From contig NZ_CP093845.1 in assembly GCF_024732245.1 (NCBI RefSeq), positions 3,470,087-3,534,086 on the forward strand: DNA of 64,000 bases, written 5' to 3'. Made by a program: the position numbers and the translations under genes. The notes under the pieces are model-generated. The model saw only the letters and a program-made list of their open reading frames with translations, had not been told where the DNA came from and made no database searches. This document shows, in pieces, positions 37,628 to 45,690 of the stretch. This DNA is from Dietzia sp. B32. Its GTDB lineage: Bacteria > Actinomycetota > Actinomycetes > Mycobacteriales > Mycobacteriaceae. Position 1 is the first letter of the stretch, and each line of letters starts with the position of its first letter.

Positions 37628-38170
37628 TCAATCCAGTGCGCGTAAGACCTCCGCATGACTCGTCAACTGGTCGGCGAATGTCGTCACAACCACCTGGCGC
37701 AGTACCGTCGCCCCACCTCCCGATCCACAGGCGGTGTCTCCGCTGACGACTCCTTCGCCGCTGTCGCCTCCGTCGTCGCGCCACACGGTGGCGATCGTGG
37801 AGGCTGTGAGTTCATGGTCGCCCACGCGGAACTCGCCCAGGGTGTCCGCGACCCACCGGCCTCGGTCATCCTTCACCCGCTGTGTCGCCCGTAGCCGCCA
37901 CCCGCCGAGAACTGCCGCAGTATCGGCGAGCCTGTCGAGGACCGTCGTGCAGTCCACCGCCGGTCTGATCCTCGCAGTGGAGACCACGACCGTCGGTTGG
38001 AAACCCTCCCTGCCCAGGCCCGGGTGCACCCACACCGCGGCGTTGCCGACCGGTTCGTTCTGCTCGACCAACCGCCAGCCGTCGCCGGGGTCGAGGCTTC
38101 TCAGTGACGGCTCCTCCAGCGGTTCGAGGACGCAGCCGTGAATCTGCAGGAATTCTGGGAGCGTCGTCAT
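37628..38170 (-). CDS. LpqN-like cytoplasmic protein of ESX-associated locus
   Basis: This 180-residue protein resembles the globular LpqN/LpqT core: GWRLVEQNEPVGNAAVWVHPG, then GFQPTVVVSTARI, a helix with VDCTTVLDRLADTAAVL, and paired beta strands (LGEFRVGDHELTASTIATVW, VLRQVVVTTF). Unlike LpqN it has no signal peptide. It is therefore a cytosolic or co-secreted form. Mycobacterial LpqN-type genes often sit near ESX loci. ATG 38168-38170 overlaps the upstream stop (ATGA), making it the last gene of a four-gene operon with the EspC-like protein. Confidence 0.65.
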   Translation of the reverse strand: MTTLPEFLQIHGCVLEPLEEPSLRSLDPGDGWRLVEQNEPVGNAAVWVHPGLGREGFQPTVVVSTARIRPAVDCTTVLDRLADTAAVLGGWRLRATQRVKDDRGRWVADTLGEFRVGDHELTASTIATVWRDDGGDSGEGVVSGDTACGSGGGATVLRQVVVTTFADQLTSHAEVLRALD

Positions 38171-39105
38171 CGGGCGCTTTCCTCGCCGGCGCGGATGATC
38201 TCTCCGGTACCGCGCTCCCAGCGGTCCCCGACGCGCATCTTCCGGCGGGTGTTCCATCCCGGACCGACGAACAGTTCAGCACCCCAGGGCGTGGCCAGCA
38301 GCGGACGCAGCTCTGGGTTCTCGATCAGCAGGTAAGTGGCATTGATCAGGGTATTGGGGTCGATCTTGTACCCGGAGCAATCGATATTGATCACGTCGAC
38401 GCCGTTGAACCGGAATCGCTTCCCCCTTCCGCGGCTCGGGACCTCGTCTCGCACCGCCACCTGTACCCCGGCCCGTAGGTTGCGCCTGTTCGCGTAGTAA
38501 ATCCGGGAGCCGCCGCCGTGCTTGAGGTTCGCGTCGCCGATCGCCCTGACGTCGAGTACCTCTGTCCACGGAATGGTCGTGCGGAAGCGCCCGCGGTGGT
38601 GTTCCAACCCTTCCGGGGTGAAACGCAGTAGGTGCCGATGCCCGGCGAGGAGAAACGACAACAGAACGAATCCGTACAACCCGACAGCCGTCACGAGCAG
38701 TCGCGGCGGTGCGAATCGTGAGCCGAGCGTCATGTGGGGTTCGAGGTACTCGAGTGCCGCGAAGGTGGCCAATGCGACAACGCCGACGAGCGTCGGTACA
38801 TGGAAGCGTGCAAGGGTGACCGTGGGAATCGGTCCGGTCGGCTCCTTGAGCCGTCGGGCCGGACTGAGATAGACGAACCCACCCACGACCGGGACAAGCC
38901 CCAACAGGGAGAACATCGTGATTGCGCCGGCCAGGGACGAGACCGTTGCCCGGCCCGGATCGTGAAAGAAATCTGCGCTGGTCTCCACTCCGAGCGCGAG
39001 GAACAGCGGTGCCGACAGCACCCAGATCCACCGGGGATTCTGCGCCACGCGGTATTCCCACGCCATCTCGGCTGTGACTCCGTGGGTGGTCCTGACATGA
39101 GTCAT
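38167..39105 (-). CDS. Membrane protein with PH-like C-terminal half
   Basis: This 312-residue protein has four hydrophobic helices in two pairs (about 28-45, 57-80, 100-120 and 132-150). A soluble C-terminal half follows (GLEHHRGRFRTTIPWTEVLDVRAIG, then NVIN-type strands), resembling bacterial PH-domain proteins. ATG 39105 is preferred because it leaves a 4-bp gap to the upstream stop; ATG 39132 would overlap that gene. It sits between an LpqN-like gene and an EspC-linked gene. A role as receptor or immunity-like partner is only a guess. Confidence 0.65.
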   Translation of the reverse strand: MTHVRTTHGVTAEMAWEYRVAQNPRWIWVLSAPLFLALGVETSADFFHDPGRATVSSLAGAITMFSLLGLVPVVGGFVYLSPARRLKEPTGPIPTVTLARFHVPTLVGVVALATFAALEYLEPHMTLGSRFAPPRLLVTAVGLYGFVLLSFLLAGHRHLLRFTPEGLEHHRGRFRTTIPWTEVLDVRAIGDANLKHGGGSRIYYANRRNLRAGVQVAVRDEVPSRGRGKRFRFNGVDVINIDCSGYKIDPNTLINATYLLIENPELRPLLATPWGAELFVGPGWNTRRKMRVGDRWERGTGEIIRAGEESAR

Positions 39106-39109
39106 CTGA

Positions 39110-39988
39110 TCAGCCGCCTTCTCGCTCGTCATCGAAGTGATTCCGAATAGCGACGGTGGTGAAGTAACCGGCGCCGCTCGCCATGAGGAGTCCGAACGCG
39201 GCGCCCGCGACAGTCCCGGCACCGGGGATGAAACTGCCGGCCGCAGCGCCCACGAACAACCCCGCGACCAGTCCGCCGCCCTCGGCGGCGAGCGTCTCCG
39301 ACATCCGCTCGTCGTCCGGTGCTCCTGCGATTCCGGCGACGAACCCGAGTGCGTTCCCGAAAGGACCCAGTACTTTCGCCACGAGCCGCGTGCCCCGCAA
39401 CCCATCGTCGCTCGCGTCGATGAGGGCTCCGAGCGGCTGCGTCATGGCGCCCATGACCAACCCTGCGATCGCAGTCCTCGGATCGGCGTTGTCACCGTAT
39501 AACGCAATGGACTCATTGAGGAGAGCGAGCTCCCGGGACGTCTCGACATCGAGCGAGTCGAGCGCCCGCAGCGTGGCTATGATCGACTTTCCGAGTTCGT
39601 CGAGTTCTTCCTCGACAGCAGACTCCGCAGCTGCCGGGGGCGTCACCGTCCCGTCCTCTCCGACTGCACCACCCCTCTGATGAACGGACTCCACATCCAC
39701 GGCCAACCGGTCCCGGTGGAACGCCGCGGCCCGAGCGAACGACGACAACGTGTCGGCGGTACTACGCAAGTCGTCCCCGACCGCGAAGGACCTTCTCCGC
39801 AGGTCGCCGAGAGCGAGTCGCGCCGATTCGACGGAGTGACCCCGCATCTCGTCGAGTGTTCGTTCCACGTCGTCCCGCAGAAGATCCGCCACGTCGCTCG
39901 TGGTGGCGACTCCGGCACGAACCGCGGTCAGTTGCGACTCGACCGCGTCCAGTCGCCAGGAGAGGGCCTCGCTCAGGCGCACGGACAC
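39110..39988 (-). CDS. Helical protein with Gly-zipper C-terminus (possible T7SS substrate)
   Basis: This 292-residue protein starts at GTG 39986-39988. A fine ribosome site (GGGAGGTGA, which also contains the stop of the EspC-like gene) decides this over an upstream ATG. Residues 1-150 are long amphipathic helices (LSEALSWRLDAVESQLTAV, DDVERTLDEMRGHSVESARL), as in WXG/LXG-type secreted proteins. Residues about 235-285 are a Gly/Ala-rich hydrophobic stretch (GLVAGLFVGAAAGSFIPGAG, VAGAAFGLLMASGAG) that could insert in a membrane. No toxin motif is seen. It is 4 bp from the EspC-like gene, suggesting a co-secreted pair. Confidence 0.7.
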   Translation of the reverse strand: MSVRLSEALSWRLDAVESQLTAVRAGVATTSDVADLLRDDVERTLDEMRGHSVESARLALGDLRRRSFAVGDDLRSTADTLSSFARAAAFHRDRLAVDVESVHQRGGAVGEDGTVTPPAAAESAVEEELDELGKSIIATLRALDSLDVETSRELALLNESIALYGDNADPRTAIAGLVMGAMTQPLGALIDASDDGLRGTRLVAKVLGPFGNALGFVAGIAGAPDDERMSETLAAEGGGLVAGLFVGAAAGSFIPGAGTVAGAAFGLLMASGAGYFTTVAIRNHFDDEREGG

Positions 39989-39989
39989 C

Positions 39990-39999
39990 GGGTCACCTC
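39990..39999 (-). promoter_or_regulatory. Ribosome binding site deciding a GTG start
   Basis: GGAGGTGA lies just before GTG 39986-39988 and includes the TGA stop of the EspC-like gene, so the two genes are translationally coupled. It rules out the ATG at 40027 as the main start. Confidence 0.7.
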
Positions 40000-40286
40000 C
40001 CGCCGAAGGTCGTCGCGTTGTGGACATCCGAGTCGACGATCGCGTCGGTAGCGTTCCGAAGTCGGTCTGCTGCCGCGGACAGGTCGGAGCTCAGCCTGTC
40101 GGTCGACTCGCCCAACCGGGAGGCGAGTGTGCGCGTGACGGCAGCGACCCTGCTCTCTCCCAGGACAGCGGCCGCGGCCGTGAGCGAGACCTCCGGTGCG
40201 ATCTCACCGACGTCGACGCAGTATCCATCGATCCGCCCGGCCAGATCGTGCAATTCGACCGGTGCGACGTGCAGCGGCCCGGTCAT
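39993..40286 (-). CDS. EspC-like ESX secretion-associated protein
   Basis: This 97-residue helical-hairpin protein starts MTGPLHVAPVELHDLAGRIDG. That matches the EspC family pattern (L-x-V-x-P-x-x-L at the N-terminus, then an Ala-rich helix). A second helix runs from VAAVTRTLASRLGESTDRLSSDLSAAADRLRNA to a polar tail. EspC proteins are co-secreted by type VII systems. The classical YxxxD/E secretion signal is only weakly suggested (YCVDVGE). No ESX core gene (EccC, EccD or similar) lies in the window, so the secretion machinery would be elsewhere. ATG 40284-40286 has a weak ribosome site. It heads a four-gene operon. Confidence 0.7.
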   Translation of the reverse strand: MTGPLHVAPVELHDLAGRIDGYCVDVGEIAPEVSLTAAAAVLGESRVAAVTRTLASRLGESTDRLSSDLSAAADRLRNATDAIVDSDVHNATTFGGR

Positions 40287-40576
40287 CGCGAGCCCCGCTT
40301 CGACGACAATGCGTCCCCGAACCGGTTCAGCTCATCCCGGTGCGAGCGCACTGGAGGTGTGGTCGTCCTCGTCGTCGTCTTCATACCCGCCCTGCTGTCG
40401 TGATGGCCGTACCCCGGCGCTGTTCCATTCCTGCAACCTGTATGACGCGCGGGGCGTGACGGCTGGTTCCGCGCCGGGCCGAACCGAATCGAAGATTCTT
40501 CGACGCCGAGCCGAATAAAGTAACCACCATTCAGATCGGATAGGTCGGTTACCCGGCCCCGTCAACGGTGGTGACC
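40287..40576. promoter_or_regulatory. Divergent promoter region of the EspC-like locus
   Basis: This 290-bp gap separates the EspC-like operon from the divergent Cys-rich membrane protein. It contains a near-perfect palindrome TCGAAGATTCTTCGA at 40489-40503 and an AT-richer stretch GAATAAAGTAACCACC near 40513-40528. I support no gene here; short frames lack ribosome sites. Confidence 0.45.
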
Positions 40577-41476
40577 ATGAGTAGTCCGCCCAACGGATCT
40601 GGCTGGAGCGACGACGGATGGGGGCACGCCCCGTATGGAACACCTCCGTCGGTCCCGCGACGCAGCCCACTGGTCTGGGCGATGGGGGTGCTCATCGTGG
40701 TACTGCTGATCGCCCTCGCAGGCATCGTCGGGTACCTCCTCGCATCCGACGAACACCGGCCGGTTGCAGCCCCTGCCCCCAGGTCGACCACCATCGAGCC
40801 CTCGACGCCGCGGACCACCCCCACGGGTTCGAACGAGGACGGCGTGCCGATCTCCCCGGCTGGAGTGACCGCCTGCGACCCCGACGAAATCTCGGGCGAA
40901 GCGGGAATAGCCCGTCGAAATGTGAACATCGACCGATGTCTGGGCGACTGGGCGCTCGCCCACGTCTATGTTCCGCCCGGCGAACCGGCCGGCGACACGC
41001 AGTACATCGTCGGCCGCGTCGACGGGGCATGGAGCCGGTACACCAGCATTCCCTCGGGTATCTGCGCAGACGACGCGGAGAGTGACGGGATGCCGGCCGA
41101 ACTGTCGCGGCTTCTCGACGAGTGCCCGCGATCAGAGGTGTCGACGGGAGACCTCGGCCTGTCCACGCCCATGACGAGGCCACTCTGCGACGGGCGGGGG
41201 ATCGTGGTGCTCTACTCCGCCGTCACCCCCGGCGCCTATGCACAGGAGATCTCCTCCGCACTGGCCACGTACCCCGGGTCGTCGTACCTCCGCACGGACA
41301 TGGCGTGCCCGTCGCTGCGCCCCCGGGACGAGAACGGCAACGTCATCTACGCGGTCTACCAGCCGTCTGGTTATACGAGGCAGGAGCTGTGCGGCGACGT
41401 GCGGGCAGCGGGCCCGCCGGCCTACGGGCGATGGCTGGACACAACTAGTGATCCGTCCGCCCTCGTGAGCTGCTGA
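40577..41476 (+). CDS. Single-pass membrane protein with Cys-rich exterior domain
   Basis: This 299-residue protein starts at ATG 40577. It has a cytoplasmic Pro/Gly-rich tail (residues 1-34, GWSDDGWGHAPYGTPP), one membrane helix (about 35-58), a Thr/Pro linker and an exported domain with nine cysteines. It is divergent from the EspC-like operon and may share control. The N-terminal tail plus a helix plus an extracellular domain is common near ESX-linked genes. No enzymatic motif is recognised; the domain could be a receptor or septal/wall-binding module. Confidence 0.7.
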   Translation: MSSPPNGSGWSDDGWGHAPYGTPPSVPRRSPLVWAMGVLIVVLLIALAGIVGYLLASDEHRPVAAPAPRSTTIEPSTPRTTPTGSNEDGVPISPAGVTACDPDEISGEAGIARRNVNIDRCLGDWALAHVYVPPGEPAGDTQYIVGRVDGAWSRYTSIPSGICADDAESDGMPAELSRLLDECPRSEVSTGDLGLSTPMTRPLCDGRGIVVLYSAVTPGAYAQEISSALATYPGSSYLRTDMACPSLRPRDENGNVIYAVYQPSGYTRQELCGDVRAAGPPAYGRWLDTTSDPSALVSC

Positions 41477-41499
41477 ACCCGCGACGGGCCGGACAGTAG

Positions 41500-42645
41500 T
41501 TATCGCACGAGAAGTGGGATGTGCTGCTCGGCCGCGGTGTTGGCCCCGTGATGACCGAGAAGGGAGGATTCCATCTTCTCGAGTTGTGGCCGCGCGAGAA
41601 TAACGCCGCCGGTCGCGATGGCGATGACGTCCCCGAGGCGGTCGGCGTGGTCGCGGTCTGGGCCGAAAAGCTGCTCGTCGAGGGCCTGCTCGCGGCTGAT
41701 GACCCGGGCGAGGTCGGTCAATTGTGCCCGCCACGAGTGCAGGACGTCCCGCGCCGCCCCGTGGCGGGCATAGACATGACGAACCCGGGCCTCCCCGGCC
41801 ACTGCCTCGACGTCGGTGAGGAGCGCTGGGGTCGCGTCGATGTCGATCACGGTCTCAGCGGCGACCATTCCGTGGTCCGCCGTCAGCAGGAGCTTGCAGT
41901 CGCGGGGGAGATCGGTGGCGAGGTCCGTGACGAACTTGTCCACTTCGCGCAGGGACTGAAGCCACTGGGATGATCCCGGGCCGTGGATATGGCCGATGAG
42001 GTCGAGGTCGCCGAAGTAGGCGTATGCGAATCGTCGGGCGCGGGACGGCTGACTGAAGGTGTCCAGGATTCCCTGACGGATCTCGTCAAGTGAGTTCGCC
42101 GGGAGGTAGTCGCCTCCCGCCCGGAACGCCGCTCGGGTCAGGCCGGAATCACGGAAGTCCTCACGCATGACGTAGGTGACATCGACCCCGTCGGCTGCCA
42201 ACAACTCGAGCAGGCTCGGCTGTTGCTGGACCTGCCGGGGCGGGAAGCGATCCAACGCCGAGGGGCCGCTTGACGACTCGAGAGTCCACCGCAGCGGATT
42301 GAACGACGTCGGTGGGGCGCCGGAGTCGTCTGACATGCGGAAGCTGTATCCCACGATGCCGTGCTTGGAGCAGGGGGCGCCCACCGCGAGGCTCGTCAAA
42401 CTCGTGGCCGTCGTCGCGGGGAACCCGGCAGAGATCATTCGGTTGGTCGTCGCCGCGAGGGTGGGAGCCGCCTCGGCGTGCTGGCGGATGAGTTCGGCCC
42501 CCAGGCCATCGATGAGTACGAGCACCGCATCGCTCGTGGGGGCTATCTCCAGCGGGCTGCGGAAGCCGGTACCCAAGGCGGCGGCGATCGACGGCATGAC
42601 ATCGGCGAGCGAATTCTCGGACGGGCTGGTGGGGATCGCGATCAT
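41500..42645 (-). CDS. Type I phosphodiesterase / nucleotide pyrophosphatase-family protein
   Basis: This 381-residue alkaline-phosphatase-superfamily enzyme starts at ATG 42643-42645, after GTGAGGAC. Metal and catalytic residues are visible: Asp46 in LVLIDGLGA, the nucleophilic Thr in FPATTATSLTSLAVG, the Asp-His pair in YFGDLDLIGHIHGPGS, DH in LLTADHGMV and the final His in LLGHHGANTAAEQHIPLLVR. No signal peptide is seen. Substrates (phosphodiesters, possibly nucleotide sugars or lipids) are unknown. It is a single gene, convergent with the Cys-rich membrane protein, 23 bp apart. Confidence 0.9.
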   Translation of the reverse strand: MIAIPTSPSENSLADVMPSIAAALGTGFRSPLEIAPTSDAVLVLIDGLGAELIRQHAEAAPTLAATTNRMISAGFPATTATSLTSLAVGAPCSKHGIVGYSFRMSDDSGAPPTSFNPLRWTLESSSGPSALDRFPPRQVQQQPSLLELLAADGVDVTYVMREDFRDSGLTRAAFRAGGDYLPANSLDEIRQGILDTFSQPSRARRFAYAYFGDLDLIGHIHGPGSSQWLQSLREVDKFVTDLATDLPRDCKLLLTADHGMVAAETVIDIDATPALLTDVEAVAGEARVRHVYARHGAARDVLHSWRAQLTDLARVISREQALDEQLFGPDRDHADRLGDVIAIATGGVILARPQLEKMESSLLGHHGANTAAEQHIPLLVR

Positions 42646-42755
42646 GTCCTCACGATCCCTCAAGTCCCGCGGGTCGGGGGAGATACGCGGCTGATGGGCG
42701 ACTGCATCTCATGGCGGGGCCCGACTGCCCGACTGCCCGGCTTCCGGCTGCGTCG

Positions 42756-44513
42756 TCAGAAGGGTGGTGGGTCGATGATGTCGTCGAGGCGTTGGCGGTG
42801 GTGGTCGAGTAGGAGGGTGCGGATGCCGAGTTCGATGGCGCTGGCGTGTGGGGCGTTGCGGTTCCACCAGCGGCTGGACTCGGCCGGTGGGGTGGGGATG
42901 GTGTCGGTGGTGGCGCGGGCGCGTTCGGTGTTGTGGCGTTCGGCGTTGTGGCGGGCGGCGCGGCGGGACCAGTAGGTCGGTTCGGCGTCGGCCCGGTCGT
43001 CGCCGGTGGGGTCGGGGGTGCGGCGTTGCTGACGGGCCCAGGCCTGGGTCTCGGTGTGGGCGTGTTCTCGTCGGTAGTCGGCCAGTGGGCCGGAGGGTCG
43101 GGTGAGCATGGTCGAGCCCTCGGGGGTGGTCACGGTCAGGGTGCCGTCGGGGTGGAGGTGGTAGCGCCAGTCGGAGAAGGTCTTGAACCGGTGGTGGCGC
43201 CGGCACATCGCGGCGAGGTTGGCCTCGGTGGTGTGCCCGCCACGCTCGGGGTCGGTGTGATCGAACGGCACCACATGGTCCAGATCACAGGACTCGGCCG
43301 GGATCGCGCAGCCGGGGTGGCGGCAGGTGCCGTCGCGTAGTCGGATGCGGCGGGCCAGGTCGGCGCTGGGCCGGTAGGTCAGGGCGGCTCGGGCGTCGTC
43401 GGCGGCCCCGATCCGGGGATCGACGGCCTCAAACGTGGCCCCGTCGCTGGTGGCGAGCATGTCGAGCAGGGCCTGCAGGGCGGCCTGGCCGGTGCGGGTG
43501 AACTCCACCCGGGCTCCGCCGTCGTCGCGGGCGTGGTTGCCGGTGGCGATGACGGTGACCCGTGGCCGCAGCGGCGCCACCCCGGCACCCGCGGTGGCGG
43601 ACTGGCCCGCGGCACCGGGCTGGCCGGGGCCGGTGTCGCCGCAGACCAGGGACATCAACGCGTCGGCGCGGCGTTCGGCGAGGGAGTAGTCGTCGACCTC
43701 ACCGGCGGCCTCACCATCACCGTCGCCATCGCGGGCGTTGGCGGCGGCGTCGGCGGCAGCTGCGGCGTCGGCGGCCCGGTGGTCGGCGACGCGGTGGTCG
43801 AGGGCCTCGGCCAGGACGGCGGCTTCCTCGGTTGCCAGGATCGCCGAGATGGTGGACATGCCGTCGATGCCTTTGTTCACGCGTACCCCGCGGGTGCGGG
43901 CGGCTTCCTGGCGGCGCAGGCGGATGCCATTGGCGTCGTAGCCGGCGATGATGGCATCGACGTTGCTGCGGATGGCTTTCTCGCCCAGGCGGATCCCGCC
44001 CTCGATCGCGGCGAGGTACTCGTCGACGACCTGTTGCTGCACCAAATCGAGCACGTCGACGTGGACGGTGGCCATCTGGGAGGCGAGCACCTCGGCGGCG
44101 CGCTGGTCCAGACGCCCCTGCGCCATCGCTGTCAGGATCGCCGGGTACCGGGTGTGCAGGTCGAAGGCGAAGGAGATCATGGTGGTGGCCCGCCGGGACG
44201 AGATCGCCATCGCCGCGACCACGTACCCGGTCGCGACGTCGATGGGATCGACCACCGCATGCCCGGGTCGGCATTCACCGGCGCCCGCCCCGGACTCCTC
44301 CCGGCGCTGGCATTCGAGGAACAACTCGTAACACGCCACGAACCGGCGTGCCGCTGCACGATTCTCGCCCATCCAGCCCTCACGCACCGCCGCCCGCAGA
44401 CCCGACAACGAACTCGAGGAACCAGACGAGGCGGGCGAGGCGGACGAGCCGGACGAGCCGGGCGAGGCGGGGGAGGCGTGGCCAGCGGCCGCGCGATCCG
44501 CGTCCTCCTGCAT
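42756..44513 (-). CDS. DUF222 / HNH endonuclease domain protein (13E12-type)
   Basis: This 585-residue member of the actinobacterial DUF222-HNH family starts at ATG 44511-44513 behind GGAGGGGG. The N-terminal DUF222 part (about 45-370) has the typical [41 protein letters not shown], and [17 protein letters not shown]. The HNH nuclease follows at about 435-475 ([13 protein letters not shown], then [18 protein letters not shown]). The C-terminal 120 residues are basic and polar. A LexA-like SOS box lies 34-49 bp upstream, suggesting DNA-damage induction, as for some mycobacterial 13E12 members. These genes are usually multicopy. Confidence 0.9.
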   Translation of the reverse strand: MQEDADRAAAGHASPASPGSSGSSASPASSGSSSSLSGLRAAVREGWMGENRAAARRFVACYELFLECQRREESGAGAGECRPGHAVVDPIDVATGYVVAAMAISSRRATTMISFAFDLHTRYPAILTAMAQGRLDQRAAEVLASQMATVHVDVLDLVQQQVVDEYLAAIEGGIRLGEKAIRSNVDAIIAGYDANGIRLRRQEAARTRGVRVNKGIDGMSTISAILATEEAAVLAEALDHRVADHRAADAAAAADAAANARDGDGDGEAAGEVDDYSLAERRADALMSLVCGDTGPGQPGAAGQSATAGAGVAPLRPRVTVIATGNHARDDGGARVEFTRTGQAALQALLDMLATSDGATFEAVDPRIGAADDARAALTYRPSADLARRIRLRDGTCRHPGCAIPAESCDLDHVVPFDHTDPERGGHTTEANLAAMCRRHHRFKTFSDWRYHLHPDGTLTVTTPEGSTMLTRPSGPLADYRREHAHTETQAWARQQRRTPDPTGDDRADAEPTYWSRRAARHNAERHNTERARATTDTIPTPPAESSRWWNRNAPHASAIELGIRTLLLDHHRQRLDDIIDPPPF

Positions 44514-44546
44514 CCACCCACCCCCTCCGTCGTCGCTAACCCGGCA

Positions 44547-44562
44547 TCGAACTTGTGTTCTA
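44547..44562 (-). promoter_or_regulatory. LexA (SOS) box
   Basis: TCGAACTTGTGTTCTA read on the plus strand (TAGAACACAAGTTCGA on the gene's strand) matches the mycobacterial SOS box TCGAAC-N4-GTTCGA at 11 of 12 positions. It is 34-49 bp before the DUF222-HNH start codon, a repressing position, and in the only very AT-rich stretch (TCTAGTATACGAAAG) near the gene. Confidence 0.75.
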
Positions 44563-44719
44563 GTATACGAAAGTAGGTTCGCACCGGCAAGGGTCACTTC
44601 AGAGGATCTTGGTGCAGGGGCTCCGGAGCAACGGGAGCCCACCTCGGCCTGATCTGTGGTCCACTCTTTTTTATCGTTCGGGGTGAATGCCCCGTGGACC
44701 CACACCTCGGAGGCGTTCC

Positions 44720-45238
44720 ATGTCCAAGACTCTTGCCTGTGCCGGAGCGGTCGCTGCCGCGCTAGTCGTCATGTCGACGGGAGCCGCAACTGCGCAGAGT
44801 TCAGGCGCAACCAGCTCGAACTCCTTCCCGGGATCGTCCGAGACCGAGGGCGACTACCTCGGTGAGGCAGGCGAGCTGCTGCCGGGTTCCGTGACGGGGT
44901 CGTTGCCCGGTTACGCCACCGGTCCGCTGGGGTCCACCGCCACGCTCGCGTGCAACATCGGGTCCGCGGTCGGTGCCGCCGCCAACCTGATGGGGGCGCC
45001 GTTGCAGGTTCCGGTCGGCGTGGTCTGCATGGTGCTCAACCCAGTGGCCGCGTCTGCGGATTCACTGCTCAAGGGTGACGTCGCGGGCTCCGTGGGTGCC
45101 GTGGTCTCAGGCGTGCCGCTGGTCGGCAACTCGCTCGAGGATCAACTGGACACAGGGTCGGCCACCGAGTCGGTGGAAGGTTCTGTGGGCGATCGGCTCG
45201 GCTCTCTCGCCGAGACCTCGCTGACGCCGGGGAACTGA
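44720..45238 (+). CDS. Secreted small protein with Ser/Gly-rich termini
   Basis: This 172-residue exported protein starts at ATG 44720 behind CGGAGG. The signal peptide MSKTLACAGAVAAALVVMS ends near AATAQ. The mature part starts Ser-rich (SSGATSSNSFPGSSETEG), then has a hydrophobic centre (CNIGSAVGAAANLMGAPLQVPVGVVCMVLNP) with two Cys and Gly-small-residue spacing. It closes with GSV-type units (LKGDVAGSVGAVVSGVPLVG, VEGSVGDRLGSLAETS). A related composition is seen in the protein at 10640-11137. The two Cys could pair. The function is unknown; a wall or membrane-inserting role is a guess. Confidence 0.7.
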   Translation: MSKTLACAGAVAAALVVMSTGAATAQSSGATSSNSFPGSSETEGDYLGEAGELLPGSVTGSLPGYATGPLGSTATLACNIGSAVGAAANLMGAPLQVPVGVVCMVLNPVAASADSLLKGDVAGSVGAVVSGVPLVGNSLEDQLDTGSATESVEGSVGDRLGSLAETSLTPGN

Positions 45239-45307
45239 GACGCGCCCCGCCCCGCGCCCGACCGAGGGGTGAGGGGCCGGGTGAATCCCGGGTAGGGGTG
45301 CCGGAAG

Positions 45308-45661
45308 CTACCGCTGCCCGCGGCCGAACGCGTGCGGCTCGACGGGCTGCTGCGTCCTGGGCAGGCCGGCGACCACGAGCCGATAGGACTCGGTGACCAG
45401 CTCGGACACCATGTCCGCGTCCAGGGATCCGCCCGGGTGCAGCGAGATCCAGTGCCGCTTGTTCATGTGGTATCCGGGCGTGATGTCGGCGTGCGCATCG
45501 CGGAGCGACATCGAATCAGACGGCAACGCCTTGAGGATCACCTGGCGTTCGCCGTCGACGGTCGTGTGGAACATGAACATCTTCCCGCGGACCTTGAACA
45601 CGTCGACGCCCGGCCCGAACGGGAACTCCAGAGTCGATGCGGGCAGTTCGCGGGCCCGCAT
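45308..45661 (-). CDS. MmcQ/YjbR-family protein
   Basis: This 117-residue protein shows the MmcQ/YjbR (CyaY-like fold) pattern: FPFGPGVDVFKVRGKMFMF, then RQVILKALPSDSMSLRDAHADITPGYHMNKRHWISLHPGGSLD, ending LVTESYRLVVAGLP. The family is described as DNA-binding-like, but its role is not established. ATG 45659-45661 has no strong ribosome site. The gene lies 29 bp downstream of the siderophore synthetase on the same strand and could be an unrelated passenger of the iron-regulated transcript. Confidence 0.85.
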   Translation of the reverse strand: MRARELPASTLEFPFGPGVDVFKVRGKMFMFHTTVDGERQVILKALPSDSMSLRDAHADITPGYHMNKRHWISLHPGGSLDADMVSELVTESYRLVVAGLPRTQQPVEPHAFGRGQR

Positions 45662-45690
45662 CGCGGCGCACTTCTAAAGTTCCCGTCCGT

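Noticed and set aside
40332-40670. Minus-strand frame between the EspC-like gene and its divergent neighbour
   Set aside because: It covers the palindromic control region and the start of the divergent gene and has no ribosome site or recognisable domain.
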